Assembly (NCBI GenBank): GCA_021733665.1
Contig: JAHREI010000001.1
Location: 248,001-312,000, forward strand
Direction of reading: 5' to 3'
Length of the DNA: 64,000 nucleotides
Origin: Bacillus subtilis
GTDB lineage: Bacteria; Pseudomonadota; Alphaproteobacteria; Rhizobiales; Rhizobiaceae
Shown: piece after piece, positions 37,528-46,231 of the stretch
How the letters are laid out: each line of letters begins with the position of its first letter
Numbering within the stretch: the first letter of the stretch is position 1
Program-made: the position numbers and the translations under genes
Notes under the pieces: generated by a model
What the model was told of the DNA's origin: nothing
The model's input: only the letters and a program-made list of their open reading frames with translations
Databases searched by the model: none

Positions 37528-38115
37528 ATGGTCATGACGGAAGATCAGCCCGGCACTGTCGTTACAAAGCCTCGGCGTAAAACATTCCGCCTTTTCTTGC
37601 GGGATGAAAAAGGTGTGACCGCAATCGAATTTGCGCTTGTCGCTTTTCCGTTTCTGTTTTTTATTTTTGCAATTATTGAGCTTGGCGTGAGCTTCGCAGC
37701 CCAGCAAATGCTGTCCTATGCGGTCGAAGATTATGCCCGCCAGTTTTATACCGGGCAAAAGAAACCCGAAGATCTGAATGATGAATCGGCACAAAAAATT
37801 CGCGACGAAATATGCAAGAAGGTTAGTATTATCCGGATTGTTGGCTGCGATAAACTATCGATCAATCTGAATAATTATACCAGCTTCTCGGAAGTGCCGG
37901 TACGGGTTGAGACGTTTATCAATAAAGGCGGGACACTGGCTTTGCCATCTTATGTGAACCTCGGCGGGCCATCGACGATTAATCAGCTGAATGTTTTGTA
38001 TGAATGGCCGGTCATGACTAATATTCTGTATTATATGAATCCGGAAATTAAGTCTGAGCGCAGGACATTGCCGCTTTTTTCAACCATGACCTGGCAGAAT
38101 GAGCCTTATTCATGA
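37528..38115 (+). CDS. TadE-like pseudopilin
   Basis: A 195-residue protein with the TadE pattern: a basic N-terminus, then the prepilin-like cleavage and hydrophobic stretch GVTAIEFALVAFPFLFFIFA at about 30-49, with the conserved Glu of pilins. The remainder is a periplasmic domain with two cysteines (ICKK and VGCDKL). CpaA is the expected processing enzyme. Start ATG 37528 has AGGAAA upstream. Its stop overlaps the next TadE-like gene by four bases (ATGA). Confidence 0.88.
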   Translation: MVMTEDQPGTVVTKPRRKTFRLFLRDEKGVTAIEFALVAFPFLFFIFAIIELGVSFAAQQMLSYAVEDYARQFYTGQKKPEDLNDESAQKIRDEICKKVSIIRIVGCDKLSINLNNYTSFSEVPVRVETFINKGGTLALPSYVNLGGPSTINQLNVLYEWPVMTNILYYMNPEIKSERRTLPLFSTMTWQNEPYS

Positions 38116-38735
38116 TGGGATATTTCTGTAAGTTTTCATCACGCTTAAGCGAACGATCAGGCGTTATTCGGAAAACACACTCAGCGGTTAAATCATTCGC
38201 GCGAGATCAGCGCGGTGTTTCTGCGGTTGAGTTTGCTCTGCTGCTGCCGGTGATGATTCTTATTTATGCAGGTGTTGCTGATGTTTCCCGCGGCGTGGAT
38301 GCCAATCGCAAAGTCAGTCGTGTAGCCAGTATGGTCGGTGATCTGATAAGCCGGCAAATCAGTGTGATGCCGGCACAATTGGATGATGTATTCAAAATTG
38401 GCGCAACCCTTATGATCCCGTCGGGCACCGCACCAGAGATCAGAGTTTCCTTTATTAAGGTCGAAGCAGTACAAAATCGTCCAAACTTGGTGAAACTGGA
38501 TTGGTCGCAAAAAACAGCCGGATTCAAAGAAAGCAGTAATCGGGTTGATCGGGAAAACAAACAGACTTATCTGCCGGAGAACCTGCGTCAGGAACCGATG
38601 AATTACATTCGTGTTGAGGCGCAATATACTTATAAGCCGCTGCTGTCTGCCGTATTGCCTGATATTGCCATGGAAGAGATTTATTATATCAGTCCGCGTT
38701 ACTCGGACTCCATACGCTATGGCATTAGCAAGTGA
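38112..38735 (+). CDS. Second TadE/TadG-like pseudopilin
   Basis: A 207-residue protein with the same architecture as its upstream neighbour: basic N-terminus, then GVSAVEFALLLPVMILIYAG at about 35-54 and a periplasmic domain. It starts within the stop of the upstream gene, so the two minor pilins are translationally coupled. It is too short for a full TadG with a von Willebrand domain. Convergent or following genes are housekeeping (deoB), so the Tad locus ends here. Confidence 0.86.
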   Translation: MMGYFCKFSSRLSERSGVIRKTHSAVKSFARDQRGVSAVEFALLLPVMILIYAGVADVSRGVDANRKVSRVASMVGDLISRQISVMPAQLDDVFKIGATLMIPSGTAPEIRVSFIKVEAVQNRPNLVKLDWSQKTAGFKESSNRVDRENKQTYLPENLRQEPMNYIRVEAQYTYKPLLSAVLPDIAMEEIYYISPRYSDSIRYGISK

Positions 38736-38817
38736 TTTCCGAACTTGACGCTTGCCGTGTTTTTTTATGATATGCTTTTCATAAAAGCGAACAGCAAGCA
38801 GTCGGAAGGCACTTTTC

Positions 38818-40056
38818 ATGCGACGGGTTATACTCATAGTGCTCGACTCATTCGGTATCGGCGGTGCGCCGGATGCTGCTGTGTTTGCTGATCAGGGGGC
38901 AAATACTCTCGGGACGATTACCCGCTTTTGTGCTGACAGACAGACACCTTTGAATATTCCGAATATGCTGCAATTAGGCTTGGGACAGGCTGCGCGATGC
39001 GCGACAGGCGTTTATCCGGCCGGACTGGATGCCAATTTGCCGGTAAACGGTCTTTGGGGGGCGGCGCAGGAGGTTTCTAAGGGTAAGGATACACCTTCCG
39101 GCCATTGGGAAATTACCGGTCTGCCGGTTCCTTTCGACTGGGGCTATTTTCCGAAAACCATTCCGACATTTCCGGCAAAATTGACTGACACCATCATTCG
39201 ACAGGAAAGTCTCAGCGGAATATTGGGCAATTGCCATGCTTCCGGAACAGAGATTATTGCTCAATTCGGTGAAGAACATATCCGCACCGGTAAGCCGATT
39301 TTCTATACATCGGCAGATTCGGTTATTCAGGTTGCCGCGCATGAAACCCATTTTGGTTTGCAACGTTTGTATGATCTGTGCGCCGCTTTGCGCATCCTTG
39401 TGGATCCGCTCAATATCGGTCGTGTGATTGCCCGCCCTTTTATCGGGGAAACATCAGAGAGTTTTGAACGTACAGCTAATCGTCGCGATTTTGCCGTGCC
39501 ACCGCCCCAACCGACCTTGCTGAACATTGTTGAAGCGTCAGGGCATGATGTTTATGCGGTGGGTAAAATCAGCGATATTTTTGCCGGATCAGGTGTGACG
39601 CAATTGCGCAAAGCCCATGGTAATCAGGCGCTGGTGGATAGCACGCTGCAAGCGATGGATGATGCCGGTGACGGCGATTTGATTTTCACCAATCTGGTTG
39701 ATTTTGATATGCTCTACGGGCACAGGCGCGATATTGCCGGTTATGCCACTGCCCTTGAAGCATTTGATAAGCGACTGCCGGAAATTTTGCAGAAAATGCG
39801 TGAGGGCGATCTGCTCATTCTCACTGCCGATCATGGTTGTGATCCGGGCTGGCAGGGAACAGATCATACCCGTGAAGCAGTTCCGGTGCTGATTGCCGGT
39901 GCAGGGAGCGGTACGATCGGGAGGCGTAGTAGTTTTGCCGATATCGGTAAATCTGTTGCTGCCTATCTGGGGCTTGAGAATAATCTGGCCGGAGAGAGCT
40001 TCCTCTCATTCAATATAAACCGGAAATGCTCTGAGAGCGGAGATTTGAATGCCTGA
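38818..40056 (+). CDS. deoB: Phosphopentomutase
   Basis: DeoB interconverts ribose (or deoxyribose) 1- and 5-phosphates in nucleoside salvage. The 412-residue product, of alkaline phosphatase superfamily fold with two metal ions, shows the start motif [16 protein letters not shown], the [14 protein letters not shown] segment and the metal ligands in [19 protein letters not shown]. Start ATG 38818 has GGAAGG upstream. Its stop overlaps the mutM start by eight bases. No other deo gene is nearby. Confidence 0.97.
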   Translation: MRRVILIVLDSFGIGGAPDAAVFADQGANTLGTITRFCADRQTPLNIPNMLQLGLGQAARCATGVYPAGLDANLPVNGLWGAAQEVSKGKDTPSGHWEITGLPVPFDWGYFPKTIPTFPAKLTDTIIRQESLSGILGNCHASGTEIIAQFGEEHIRTGKPIFYTSADSVIQVAAHETHFGLQRLYDLCAALRILVDPLNIGRVIARPFIGETSESFERTANRRDFAVPPPQPTLLNIVEASGHDVYAVGKISDIFAGSGVTQLRKAHGNQALVDSTLQAMDDAGDGDLIFTNLVDFDMLYGHRRDIAGYATALEAFDKRLPEILQKMREGDLLILTADHGCDPGWQGTDHTREAVPVLIAGAGSGTIGRRSSFADIGKSVAAYLGLENNLAGESFLSFNINRKCSESGDLNA

Positions 40057-40936
40057 ATTGCCTGAGGTGGAAACGGTTCGCCGTGGTCTGCAACCGGTTA
40101 TGGAAGGAGCGGTGGTTGAAAAGCTTGTGCTAAACCGTCCCGATCTGCGCTTTCCTTTTCCCGAAAATCTTAATGAACGGCTGCAAGGGCAAAAAATTGT
40201 CTCGCTGGGGCGCCGTGCGAAATATTTGCTGATTGAATTTGAGGACGGCGCTAGTCTGATCAGCCATCTTGGCATGTCCGGTTCTTACCGGATTGAACCT
40301 GATCTGCGTGTTTCCACTCAGGAACAAGCGGAGGACGGGTTTCATTATCCGCGCTCCAAGAACCCGACCCATGATCATGTTGTTTTCCATGTGCAGTCAC
40401 CGGACTACGGACCACGGCAGGTTATCTATAATGATCCGCGCCGGTTCGGATTTCTGTTGCTGTGCGGCACCGGAGAGCTGGCAGATCATCCCTCATTGAA
40501 AGATCTTGGTATTGAGCCAACCGGTAACAGTCTGTCAGGGTCGGTGCTGGCAGAGCTTTTCAAGGGTAAAAAAGTACCATTGAAGGCAGCCTTACTCGAT
40601 CAGCGTCTGATTGCCGGTCTTGGGAATATCTATGTCTGTGAAGCGCTGTGGCGCACCGGCTTGTCACCTTTGCGTGCAGCAGGAGACGTGGCGCAGGATC
40701 CGCAACTGGCCGAAGCACTCGCAACCTCTGTGCGTGAAGTGATCGCTGAGGCAATTGTCGCCGGTGGATCCAGCCTGCGCGATCATCGTCAGGCTGATGG
40801 CACGCTGGGCTATTTTCAGCATAGTTTTGCGGTCTATGACCGGGAGGGTGAGCCTTGCCGCCGTTGCGGCGCGCCTGTGCAACGCATTGTACAGAGCGGG
40901 CGGTCAACTTTCTTTTGTGCGGCCTGCAGCAGCTGA
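40049..40936 (+). CDS. mutM: Formamidopyrimidine-DNA glycosylase
   Basis: MutM (Fpg) excises 8-oxoguanine and other oxidised purines and cuts the abasic site. The 295-residue product starts [13 protein letters not shown], containing the catalytic N-terminal proline and Glu. It has LGMSGSYRI, the helix-two-turn-helix region ([20 protein letters not shown]) and the C-terminal zinc finger CRRCGAPVQ...FFCAAC. Its start overlaps the end of deoB by eight bases, indicating coupling. It is followed by echA after 42 bases. Confidence 0.97.
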   Translation: MPELPEVETVRRGLQPVMEGAVVEKLVLNRPDLRFPFPENLNERLQGQKIVSLGRRAKYLLIEFEDGASLISHLGMSGSYRIEPDLRVSTQEQAEDGFHYPRSKNPTHDHVVFHVQSPDYGPRQVIYNDPRRFGFLLLCGTGELADHPSLKDLGIEPTGNSLSGSVLAELFKGKKVPLKAALLDQRLIAGLGNIYVCEALWRTGLSPLRAAGDVAQDPQLAEALATSVREVIAEAIVAGGSSLRDHRQADGTLGYFQHSFAVYDREGEPCRRCGAPVQRIVQSGRSTFFCAACSS

Positions 40937-40978
40937 TTTTTCAATTCATGACTGATAATTGTTTAGGGGAGTAACTCA

Positions 40979-41752
40979 ATGGCCTATGAAACCATTCTGG
41001 CTGAAACACGTGGCAAGACTGGCCTGATCCGTCTGAACCGGCCCCAGGCGCTCAATGCACTGAATTCACAACTGGTGAGTGAGCTGACAGATGCGCTGCG
41101 TGCTTTTGATAAGGATGATGCAATCGGCGCGATTGTTATTACCGGTTCGGAAAAGGCATTTGCTGCGGGCGCTGATATTAAAGAAATGCAGAACCTGACT
41201 TTTGCCGAGGCCTATGGTCAGGATTTTTTGGGAGATGCAGAGGGCGTCAGTGCAATCCGCAAGCCGATCATTGCGGCAGTCAGCGGTTATACGCTTGGCG
41301 GTGGCTGTGAGTTGGCTATGATGTGCGATTTTATTATTGCTGCCGATAATGCCAAGTTTGGCCAGCCGGAAATCACATTGGGAATCATTCCGGGGATTGG
41401 CGGCACACAAAGACTGGCGCGTTTTGTTGGTAAATCCAAAGCCATGGATATGGTGCTGACCGGCCGGATGATGGATGCTGCAGAGGCGGAGCGCTGCGGA
41501 CTGGTGTCACGCGTTGTGGCGCAGGATGTTTTGCTGGATGAAGCACTGAAAGCGGCTGAGCGGATTGCATCTTTCTCGCAGCTTTCGGTGATGATGGCCA
41601 AAGAATCGGTCAACCGTGCCTTTGAAACGACATTGCAGGAAGGCTTGCGTTATGAGCGCCGTTCTTTCCAAGCATTGTTTGCGACAGAGGATCAAAAAGA
41701 AGGCATGGCGGCATTCGTTGATAAGCGTATTCCGTCTTTCACAAACCGCTGA
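40979..41752 (+). CDS. Enoyl-CoA hydratase
   Basis: A 257-residue crotonase-fold hydratase acting on 2-enoyl-CoA in fatty-acid beta-oxidation. The oxyanion-hole region [11 protein letters not shown] is visible, as are [14 protein letters not shown]-type residues ([20 protein letters not shown]) and both catalytic glutamates, one in GGGCELAM and one in [19 protein letters not shown]. Start ATG 40979 has AGGGGAG upstream. In Brucella and rhizobia this gene is usually found between mutM and rpsT. A hairpin at 41771 may end its transcript. Confidence 0.95.
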   Translation: MAYETILAETRGKTGLIRLNRPQALNALNSQLVSELTDALRAFDKDDAIGAIVITGSEKAFAAGADIKEMQNLTFAEAYGQDFLGDAEGVSAIRKPIIAAVSGYTLGGGCELAMMCDFIIAADNAKFGQPEITLGIIPGIGGTQRLARFVGKSKAMDMVLTGRMMDAAEAERCGLVSRVVAQDVLLDEALKAAERIASFSQLSVMMAKESVNRAFETTLQEGLRYERRSFQALFATEDQKEGMAAFVDKRIPSFTNR

Positions 41753-41770
41753 GTCGCGGCGCTTAAGGCT

Positions 41771-41798
41771 GCTCTGCCTCTGAATAGAGGGGCAGAGC
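41771..41798 (+). terminator. Hairpin after echA
   Basis: GCTCTGCC pairs with GGCAGAGC, extended by two pairs across a bulge, with a 6-base loop; it starts 18 bases after the stop. There is no T tract, so termination may depend on other factors. Confidence 0.5.
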
Positions 41799-42013
41799 GT
41801 GAGGAAAGGCTTTAAACGCCGTCTTTTACGGGATTCAGGCGCTCTGCGCGAGAGAATCCACATTGACGAGACTGCAAAGCTGATTTATAAGCGCGCAACA
41901 GTGAGATGGCTCTAGGGCCGTCCGAATAGATTTTTGCCCGGTGGCCTTCCCCTTCGATTTGATATCGATGCTGAAAAGCCCGCTGGATAGCTGACAGAAA
42001 AAGAGAGGCATTT

Positions 42014-42280
42014 ATGGCCAATACACCTTCGGCCAAGAAAGCGGTTCGTAAAATCGAAGCCCGCACCGAGGTCAACAAATCCCGTCGTTCGCGCGTTCGC
42101 ACTTTCATTCGTAAGTTTGAAGATGCTGTAGCACTCGGTGATAAAGCTGCTGCACAGGCTGCTTTCAAGATTGCTGAACCTGAACTGATGCGCGCTGCCA
42201 CTAAAGGCGTTGTTCATAAGAACACAGCTTCGCGTAAAGTATCGCGTCTTGCTGCACGCTTGAAGGGCATGAGCGCCTGA
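42014..42280 (+). CDS. rpsT: 30S ribosomal protein S20
   Basis: S20 binds 16S rRNA early in small-subunit assembly. The 88-residue product begins [20 protein letters not shown] and is strongly basic and alanine-rich, with the terminal THKNTAS-type motif [19 protein letters not shown]. Start ATG 42014 is preceded by AAAGAGAGG. A 261-base leader separates it from echA. A strong terminator follows. Confidence 0.97.
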   Translation: MANTPSAKKAVRKIEARTEVNKSRRSRVRTFIRKFEDAVALGDKAAAQAAFKIAEPELMRAATKGVVHKNTASRKVSRLAARLKGMSA

Positions 42281-42306
42281 TATCAGGTGTCGTCTGTTTG
42301 TTAAGA

Positions 42307-42333
42307 AACCCGGCCTTAGTGCCGGGTTTTTTT
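42307..42333 (+). terminator. Rho-independent terminator after rpsT
   Basis: AACCCGGC pairs with GCCGGGTT around 6 bases and runs into seven T residues, 27 bases past the rpsT stop. Confidence 0.93.
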
Positions 42334-42461
42334 ATGTCTGAATTTTATAAATATTCTGAAGTTTCGGACGCCGAGTTTATACAAGATATGACTAAAATAT
42401 TTCAGAGATTCTCTTTGCTATGTTTTTAATTTTGCAATTATTTTCGAAGCTTGCCCTCATT

Positions 42462-42470
42462 TTATGCACA
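42462..42470 (+). promoter_or_regulatory. DnaA box
   Basis: TTATGCACA matches the TTATNCACA DnaA-box consensus exactly. It lies about 770 bases upstream of dnaA and 50 bases from an AT-rich run. It is the only full match I found in the gap. Confidence 0.5.
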
Positions 42471-42659
42471 GTTCTAAACTGAGTCTGGGGATTGCTCAGG
42501 ACGGCTCTGAGTCAAGCGAATTATTATTATTTTTTTTCACGTCCGAGATTCTGGAATGGTTAATAATTGCTCCGATAAAAAGGCATTGAATCCAAAGGTC
42601 TTATTAATTTCAGACCCTGTATCAGAAGAGTAATGCGTACTGAGAGACAGTTCCAATGA

Positions 42660-42674
42660 TTAAAAAAACCTTAA
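42660..42674. promoter_or_regulatory. CtrA-type binding site
   Basis: TTAA-N7-TTAA is exact (the spacer is AAAAACC). This is the full recognition sequence of CtrA, the essential cell-cycle regulator of alphaproteobacteria. Confidence 0.5.
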
Positions 42675-42826
42675 TGGCGGTCTTGCCCTAGGGCTAAAGA
42701 TTTCGCTAATGTTAGCTCATCAGTGCTCTGGACCATTGGCATAAAAGCTGTCGGCGTCCGGTTATAATTTCATGGCGTACAAAGCGGTCTGACGCAGAAT
42801 TTTTGGTTCTGCGAAGGAGAATTTGT

Positions 42827-42898
42827 GTGCCTGCAGAATCCGGCACTGCGAGGGGGACTATCCTGAATGAGGATCTGACCTGCGTTTGCCGGAGATGA
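42827..42898 (+). CDS. Possible short ORF in dnaA leader
   Basis: AAGGAGA (42814-42820) lies 7 bases before GTG 42827, which opens a 23-codon frame reading MPAESGTARGTILNEDL then TCVCRR and a TGA. A second frame from GTG 42825 would give 13 codons. The strong ribosome-binding site is the only reason for the call; there is no homology that I recognise. It could be a regulatory leader peptide of dnaA or chance. Confidence 0.25.
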   Translation: MPAESGTARGTILNEDLTCVCRR

Positions 42899-43234
42899 GA
42901 GAAGCCGTTCTGTAATTTTACAATTTACAGAATTTACCAGTCATTAACCTAAACAAAGCTTTGCGCAGCCGCAAACGGAAACAGAGGTTGTTGAATGGTT
43001 CAATACGGGCAATCAGCATAGGACGGACAAAACATGAGTCGTTATCTGGTGATCGCGCATCGGCATAGCAGAGCGAACAGAATTTAAGACTGAAGCTAAA
43101 ACGAACAAAAAACAGTGCGGATGCTGAGAGACCTTTTCTGGCAAACCGCTGAGTAACAAGCATCTGCAAAAGATGCTCCGGTATGATCGCAGGATCAGCT
43201 GGCCTAAAAAACTGAACATGATTGTGAGGCGACA

Positions 43235-44842
43235 ATGATTGCAAAGAATGAGGCGAAACTGGACGTGATGAACGAAGCCGGTCAGCCAGTCCCGCCAATC
43301 AGTCAGAGCCTGCACGGGCAGTTTGATATGGCGCCGGATTTTATGAGTGAGAAAGAGAATATGACTTTGACAACCGCTTCTCCTGATGAGGCCTTTGAAC
43401 GACTGCTGAGCAAGCTGAAAGCGCGCGTCGGCAGTGAAATATTCTCTTCATGGTTCGGCCGTCTGAAGCTTGATGAAGTCTCCAAGAGCGTTGTGCGTTT
43501 TTCCGTTCCGACCGCTTTTTTGCGCTCCTGGATCAACAACCATTACGCGGAAATGCTGACCCTGCTCTGGCAGGAAGAAAATCCGCAGATCATGAAGGTT
43601 GAGGTTGTTGTTCGCGGTATGAGCCGTGCAGCCCGTCCTGTTGCACCGGTTGCCGATGTTGTGCCGGAAATCCCGCAGCTTGCTGCACCGCAGCGTGAAA
43701 AGCCGGTCTTCCCGGTTGGTCAGAGCTTCTCCGCCGAGAAACGCACCAGTCAGGTTGAAGTGGCCGCTCAGAGCGCCGCTGCCGGTGCTGTGCTGGGTTC
43801 CCCGCTTGATCCGCGTTATACATTCGACAGTTTTGTTGATGGCGCATCCAACCGCGTGGCCCTGGCCGCAGCACGCACCATTGCTGAAGCCGGCTCCAGC
43901 GCTGTGCGTTTCAACCCGCTCTTCATTCATGCATCAGTCGGTCTTGGTAAAACCCACCTTTTGCAGGCCATTGCTGCCAGCGCTTTGCAGCGTCAGGATA
44001 AGCCACGTGTTGTCTATCTGACCGCAGAATATTTCATGTGGCGTTTTGCAACCGCAATTCGTGACAATAATGCACTGTCTTTCAAAGAGCAGCTGCGCGA
44101 TATCGACCTGCTGATCATTGATGACATGCAGTTCCTGCAGGGTAAGTCGATCCAGCATGAGTTCTGCCATCTGATCAATACATTGCTTGATAGCGCCAAG
44201 CAGGTGGTTGTGGCCGCTGACCGCGCGCCATCGGAACTGGAATCGCTGGATGTCCGTGTGCGTTCCCGCCTGCAGGGTGGTGTGGCACTGGAAATGGCAG
44301 CACCGGATTACGAAATGCGCGTGGAAATGCTCAAGCGTCGTCTGAGCGCCGCACAGGCCGAAGAACGCAGCATTGATATTCCGGATGACATTCTCGCTCA
44401 TGTGGCACGTACAGTCACCGGTTCCGGCCGTGAACTCGAAGGTGCTTTCAACCAGCTTCTGTTCCGTCAGTCCTTTGAACCGAATCTGTCAATCGACCGC
44501 GTTGACGAGCTGCTTGGTCACCTGACCCGCGCCGGTGAACCAAAGCGTATCCGCATTGAAGAAATTCAGCGCATTGTTGCCCGTCATTACAATGTGTCGA
44601 AGCAGGATCTGCTGTCGAACCGCCGTACCCGCACCATCGTTAAGCCACGTCAGGTCGCAATGTATCTGGCGAAAATGCTCACCCCGCGCTCGCTGCCGGA
44701 AATCGGCCGTCGTTTCGGCGGACGTGATCACACCACAGTTCTGCATGCTGTGCGCAAGATTGAAGATCTGGTCGGTGCCGATACCAAACTGGCACAGGAA
44801 CTCGAGCTTCTGAAGCGTCTGATCAACGAGCAATCCGCATAA
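43235..44842 (+). CDS. dnaA: Chromosomal replication initiator DnaA
   Basis: DnaA binds DnaA boxes and opens the origin in its ATP form. The 535-residue product has domain I (about 48-120, [20 protein letters not shown]), a variable linker rich in Ala/Pro/Gln to about 195, and the AAA+ domain. That domain has Walker [10 protein letters not shown] at about 235-243 and Walker [11 protein letters not shown], followed by the DNA-binding domain IV with [18 protein letters not shown] 43235 has GAGG upstream. The first 45 residues are an extension absent from E. coli DnaA; an ATG at codon 43 is a possible alternative. Confidence 0.97.
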   Translation: MIAKNEAKLDVMNEAGQPVPPISQSLHGQFDMAPDFMSEKENMTLTTASPDEAFERLLSKLKARVGSEIFSSWFGRLKLDEVSKSVVRFSVPTAFLRSWINNHYAEMLTLLWQEENPQIMKVEVVVRGMSRAARPVAPVADVVPEIPQLAAPQREKPVFPVGQSFSAEKRTSQVEVAAQSAAAGAVLGSPLDPRYTFDSFVDGASNRVALAAARTIAEAGSSAVRFNPLFIHASVGLGKTHLLQAIAASALQRQDKPRVVYLTAEYFMWRFATAIRDNNALSFKEQLRDIDLLIIDDMQFLQGKSIQHEFCHLINTLLDSAKQVVVAADRAPSELESLDVRVRSRLQGGVALEMAAPDYEMRVEMLKRRLSAAQAEERSIDIPDDILAHVARTVTGSGRELEGAFNQLLFRQSFEPNLSIDRVDELLGHLTRAGEPKRIRIEEIQRIVARHYNVSKQDLLSNRRTRTIVKPRQVAMYLAKMLTPRSLPEIGRRFGGRDHTTVLHAVRKIEDLVGADTKLAQELELLKRLINEQSA

Positions 44843-45086
44843 TCTGTTACAGAAACCCATGATTCTGTGTCGCGGCTTTGGCCGCGATACAGGCTCTTAT
44901 GCAAAAAAGAGTGCAAAGAGTGGGGAGAGCGACCTTTTATGTCAATGAAATCGCTGATTAACGATTCTCCGGACTTGCAATGCGCCCTTAAATTCTGGCA
45001 ATTTAACCGTCCATGAGGCGCCTATTGCGCCGTGATCTCCGGTCAGCTGGACTGTGCCGGACAGTTGTTAGCGAGTTCTGACCATC

Positions 45087-46205
45087 ATGCGCGTAACTAT
45101 TGAACGTTCGAATCTCCTGAAATCCCTCAATCATGTGCATCGCGTGGTTGAGCGCCGGAATACAATTCCGATTCTCTCCAACGTCTTGTTGCAGGGCGAA
45201 GACGGCGTGCTGAAGCTCAAGGCCACAGACCTTGATCTGGAAGTGACCGAATCGACCGATGCTGCCATTGATATGGCCGGTGCCACGACGGTTCCTGCTC
45301 ATTTGCTTTATGACATCGTACGCAAGCTGCCGGACGGCGCTGAAGTGATGCTGGCCAATAATGAAGACGGCACCGCCATGTCGGTTGTCTCCGGTCGTTC
45401 ATCCTTCCGCCTGCAGTGCTTGCCGCAATCCGATTTCCCTGAACTGACAGCGGGCAGCTTCACCCATACATTCCGTATGGATGCGAGTGCGCTGAAACGT
45501 CTGATCGACCGCACCAATTTTGCGATCTCGACGGAAGAAACCCGTTATTACCTCAATGGTATTCATCTTTATGCCGGTGAAGATGACGGTCGTCTGGAAC
45601 TGCGTGCTGTTGCCACCGACGGTCACCGTCTGGCACGTGCCGCAATGGAGGCGCCAAGCGGTGCCGAAGGCATGCCCGCAATCATCATTCCGCGTAAAAC
45701 TGTTGCGGAATTGCAGAAGCTGGTTGATGCGCCGGATATGCAGGTAACGATTGAAGTGTCGGATGTAAAAATCCGCTTCACAGTCGGCACCGTTGTTTTG
45801 ACATCAAAACTGATCGACGGCACATTCCCTGAATATAAGCGGGTGATTCCGGCCGGTAATGACCGCAAGCTGGTGATTGACCGCCAGAGCTTTGCTGCTT
45901 CCGTTGACCGTGTATCGACCATTTCCAATGAAAAAGGCCGTGCGGTTAAGCTCAGCATTTCCGATGGTCTGCTGACATTGACCGTGAATAACCCTGATTC
46001 CGGTTCTGCGACGGATGAAGTACCGGCAGGCTATGACAGTGAACCGATGGAAATCGGCTTCAACTCGAAATATCTGCTCGATATCACATCGCAGCTTTCC
46101 GGCAAGGAAGCCGTGTTCATGCTGGCCGATGCCGGTTCGCCAATGCTGGTGCGCGATGAGGGTGATGAACATCTGGTCTATGTTCTGATGCCGATGCGTG
46201 TATAA
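45087..46205 (+). CDS. dnaN: DNA polymerase III beta subunit (sliding clamp)
   Basis: The ring-shaped processivity clamp that tethers polymerases to DNA. The 372-residue length is normal and the three repeated clamp domains are intact. Typical segments are NTIPILSNVLLQGEDGVLKL near the start, RSSFRLQCLPQSDFPEL, TRYYLNGIHLY and the C-terminal YVLMPMRV, which helps form the partner-binding pocket. ATG 45087 has only a weak GCGAG site. It lies 244 bases after dnaA; recF follows within 30 bases. Confidence 0.98.
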   Translation: MRVTIERSNLLKSLNHVHRVVERRNTIPILSNVLLQGEDGVLKLKATDLDLEVTESTDAAIDMAGATTVPAHLLYDIVRKLPDGAEVMLANNEDGTAMSVVSGRSSFRLQCLPQSDFPELTAGSFTHTFRMDASALKRLIDRTNFAISTEETRYYLNGIHLYAGEDDGRLELRAVATDGHRLARAAMEAPSGAEGMPAIIIPRKTVAELQKLVDAPDMQVTIEVSDVKIRFTVGTVVLTSKLIDGTFPEYKRVIPAGNDRKLVIDRQSFAASVDRVSTISNEKGRAVKLSISDGLLTLTVNNPDSGSATDEVPAGYDSEPMEIGFNSKYLLDITSQLSGKEAVFMLADAGSPMLVRDEGDEHLVYVLMPMRV

Positions 46206-46231
46206 GTGCACGGGTGAGCACAGATTATAAC

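Larger units (their letters stand above)
42281..43234 (+). other. rpsT-dnaA intergenic region, candidate replication control region
   Basis: This 954-base stretch holds no conserved gene. Seen in it: the rpsT terminator; one DnaA box (42462-42470); an AT run (42519-42538); GANTC sites at 42407, 42481, 42509, 42547, 42588, 42836 and 43036; a CtrA-type site (42660-42674). Inverted repeats lie at 42793-42813, 42908-42932, 42960-42975 and 43159-43177. A possible short ORF is at 42827-42898. Together these suggest the dnaA control region and possibly an origin. Confidence 0.5.

Noticed and set aside
42918-43298. A 126-codon minus-strand frame in the dnaA leader
   Set aside because: It overlaps the start of dnaA antisense, has no ribosome-binding site and no recognisable domain.
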